A stretch of 33,184 nt of DNA from Streptomyces cinereus. GTDB lineage: Bacteria > Pseudomonadota > Gammaproteobacteria > Pseudomonadales > Moraxellaceae. The DNA is taken from positions 1 to 33,184 of the forward strand of contig BMPS01000023.1 of the NCBI GenBank assembly GCA_014647715.1, written 5' to 3'. The notes beneath the pieces are model-generated. The model made no database searches. It was not told the DNA's origin and saw only the letters and a list, made by a program, of their open reading frames with translations. The translations under genes were made by a program, and so were the position numbers. Shown one piece after another: positions 33,120 through 33,184 of the stretch (its first letter is position 1; the number at the start of each line of letters is the position of its first letter).

Positions 33120-33184
33120 GTAAACCCCTTTTAACCTGATATAAAGATTGTTTTAACCGTTTAGCCTGTCTGGCTAACTGCAGC
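33062..33184 (-). mobile_element. Right-edge partial insertion sequence
   Basis: AGGACTTACGCAAAG (33062-33076) looks like an insertion-sequence end. A minus-strand reading frame enters from the window edge and stops within it. The other end and target duplication are outside the window, so the family cannot be named. Confidence 0.5.
33067..33183 (-). CDS. C-terminal fragment of a putative transposase (continues beyond the window)
   Basis: Reading the minus strand from the window edge, 38 codons are open without a stop, in the order LQLARQAKRLKQSLYQVKRG and then LLSDYLREQLRSPSVVFA, ending with TAA at 33067-33069. The basic, Leu/Arg/Gln-rich helical composition and a stop codon that falls inside the terminal GGACTTACGC sequence are typical of transposase tails. 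The family is not recognised and the start lies outside the window. Confidence 0.45.
   Translation of the reverse strand: MQLARQAKRLKQSLYQVKRGLLSDYLREQLRSPSVVFA

Noticed and set aside
1-33184. tRNA, rRNA or defence-system genes
   Set aside because: I read the intergenic gaps on both strands and saw no cloverleaf-like or rRNA-like sequence, and no restriction, toxin-antitoxin, retron or CRISPR-associated proteins.

Overview
The window looks like a chromosomal segment of a gammaproteobacterium of the family Moraxellaceae (Moraxella/Faucicola/Psychrobacter-like). The grounds are moderate G+C, housekeeping proteins of gammaproteobacterial type (iscRSUA-hscBA-fdx, tolQRAB, the cvpA-purF pair, quinone-linked PyrD, PpiD-like foldase) and a tandem-domain polyphosphate:AMP phosphotransferase of the kind first described in Acinetobacter. 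This assignment is made from memory of protein families, not from a search. I see no rRNA, tRNA, CRISPR array, prophage or defence island.

Layout. 1-1299: a lone TerD-family gene on the minus strand, then a gene-poor 550-base stretch with short tandem repeats leading into tolQ. 1300-6122: tolQ-tolR-tolA-tolB, followed directly by a second TolB-like beta-propeller that is a predicted lipoprotein and stands where pal is usually found. 6197-10240: a small membrane protein, then pyrD-cvpA-purF. 10284-15171 (minus): azlC-azlD (branched-chain amino acid export), then yajC-secD-secF (Sec translocon accessory complex), separated by clear hairpin terminators. 15502-19280: a small secreted protein and a very large MltD-like lytic transglycosylase lipoprotein with six LysM repeats. 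19448-20831: divergent hupB and a UbiJ/SCP2-like protein with an added coiled coil and C-terminal membrane anchor. 21038-26954: the complete Isc iron-sulfur assembly operon, with an IscR-type palindrome over its promoter, closed by a very strong terminator. 27092-30810 (minus): a PpiD-like periplasmic foldase and a polyphosphate:AMP phosphotransferase. 31033-33119: a FFLEELY-like protein, ubiE, and a small membrane protein that appears to be cut by an insertion sequence whose transposase end runs off the right edge.

How the parts work together. Most of the window serves the cell envelope (Tol system, Sec accessory proteins, PpiD, lytic transglycosylase), nucleotide synthesis (PyrD, PurF) and Fe-S/quinone metabolism (Isc, UbiE, possible UbiJ-like protein). 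The points most worth a second look are the lipid-anchored, D1-less TolB paralogue in the pal position, the anchored UbiJ-like protein, the inverted pair of IscR-like sites over the isc promoter, the IS insertion just after ubiE, and several short tandem repeats at gene edges. Several core proteins (UbiE, SecF, HscA, HscB, IscR) also carry hydrophilic extensions or insertions compared with their E. coli counterparts.
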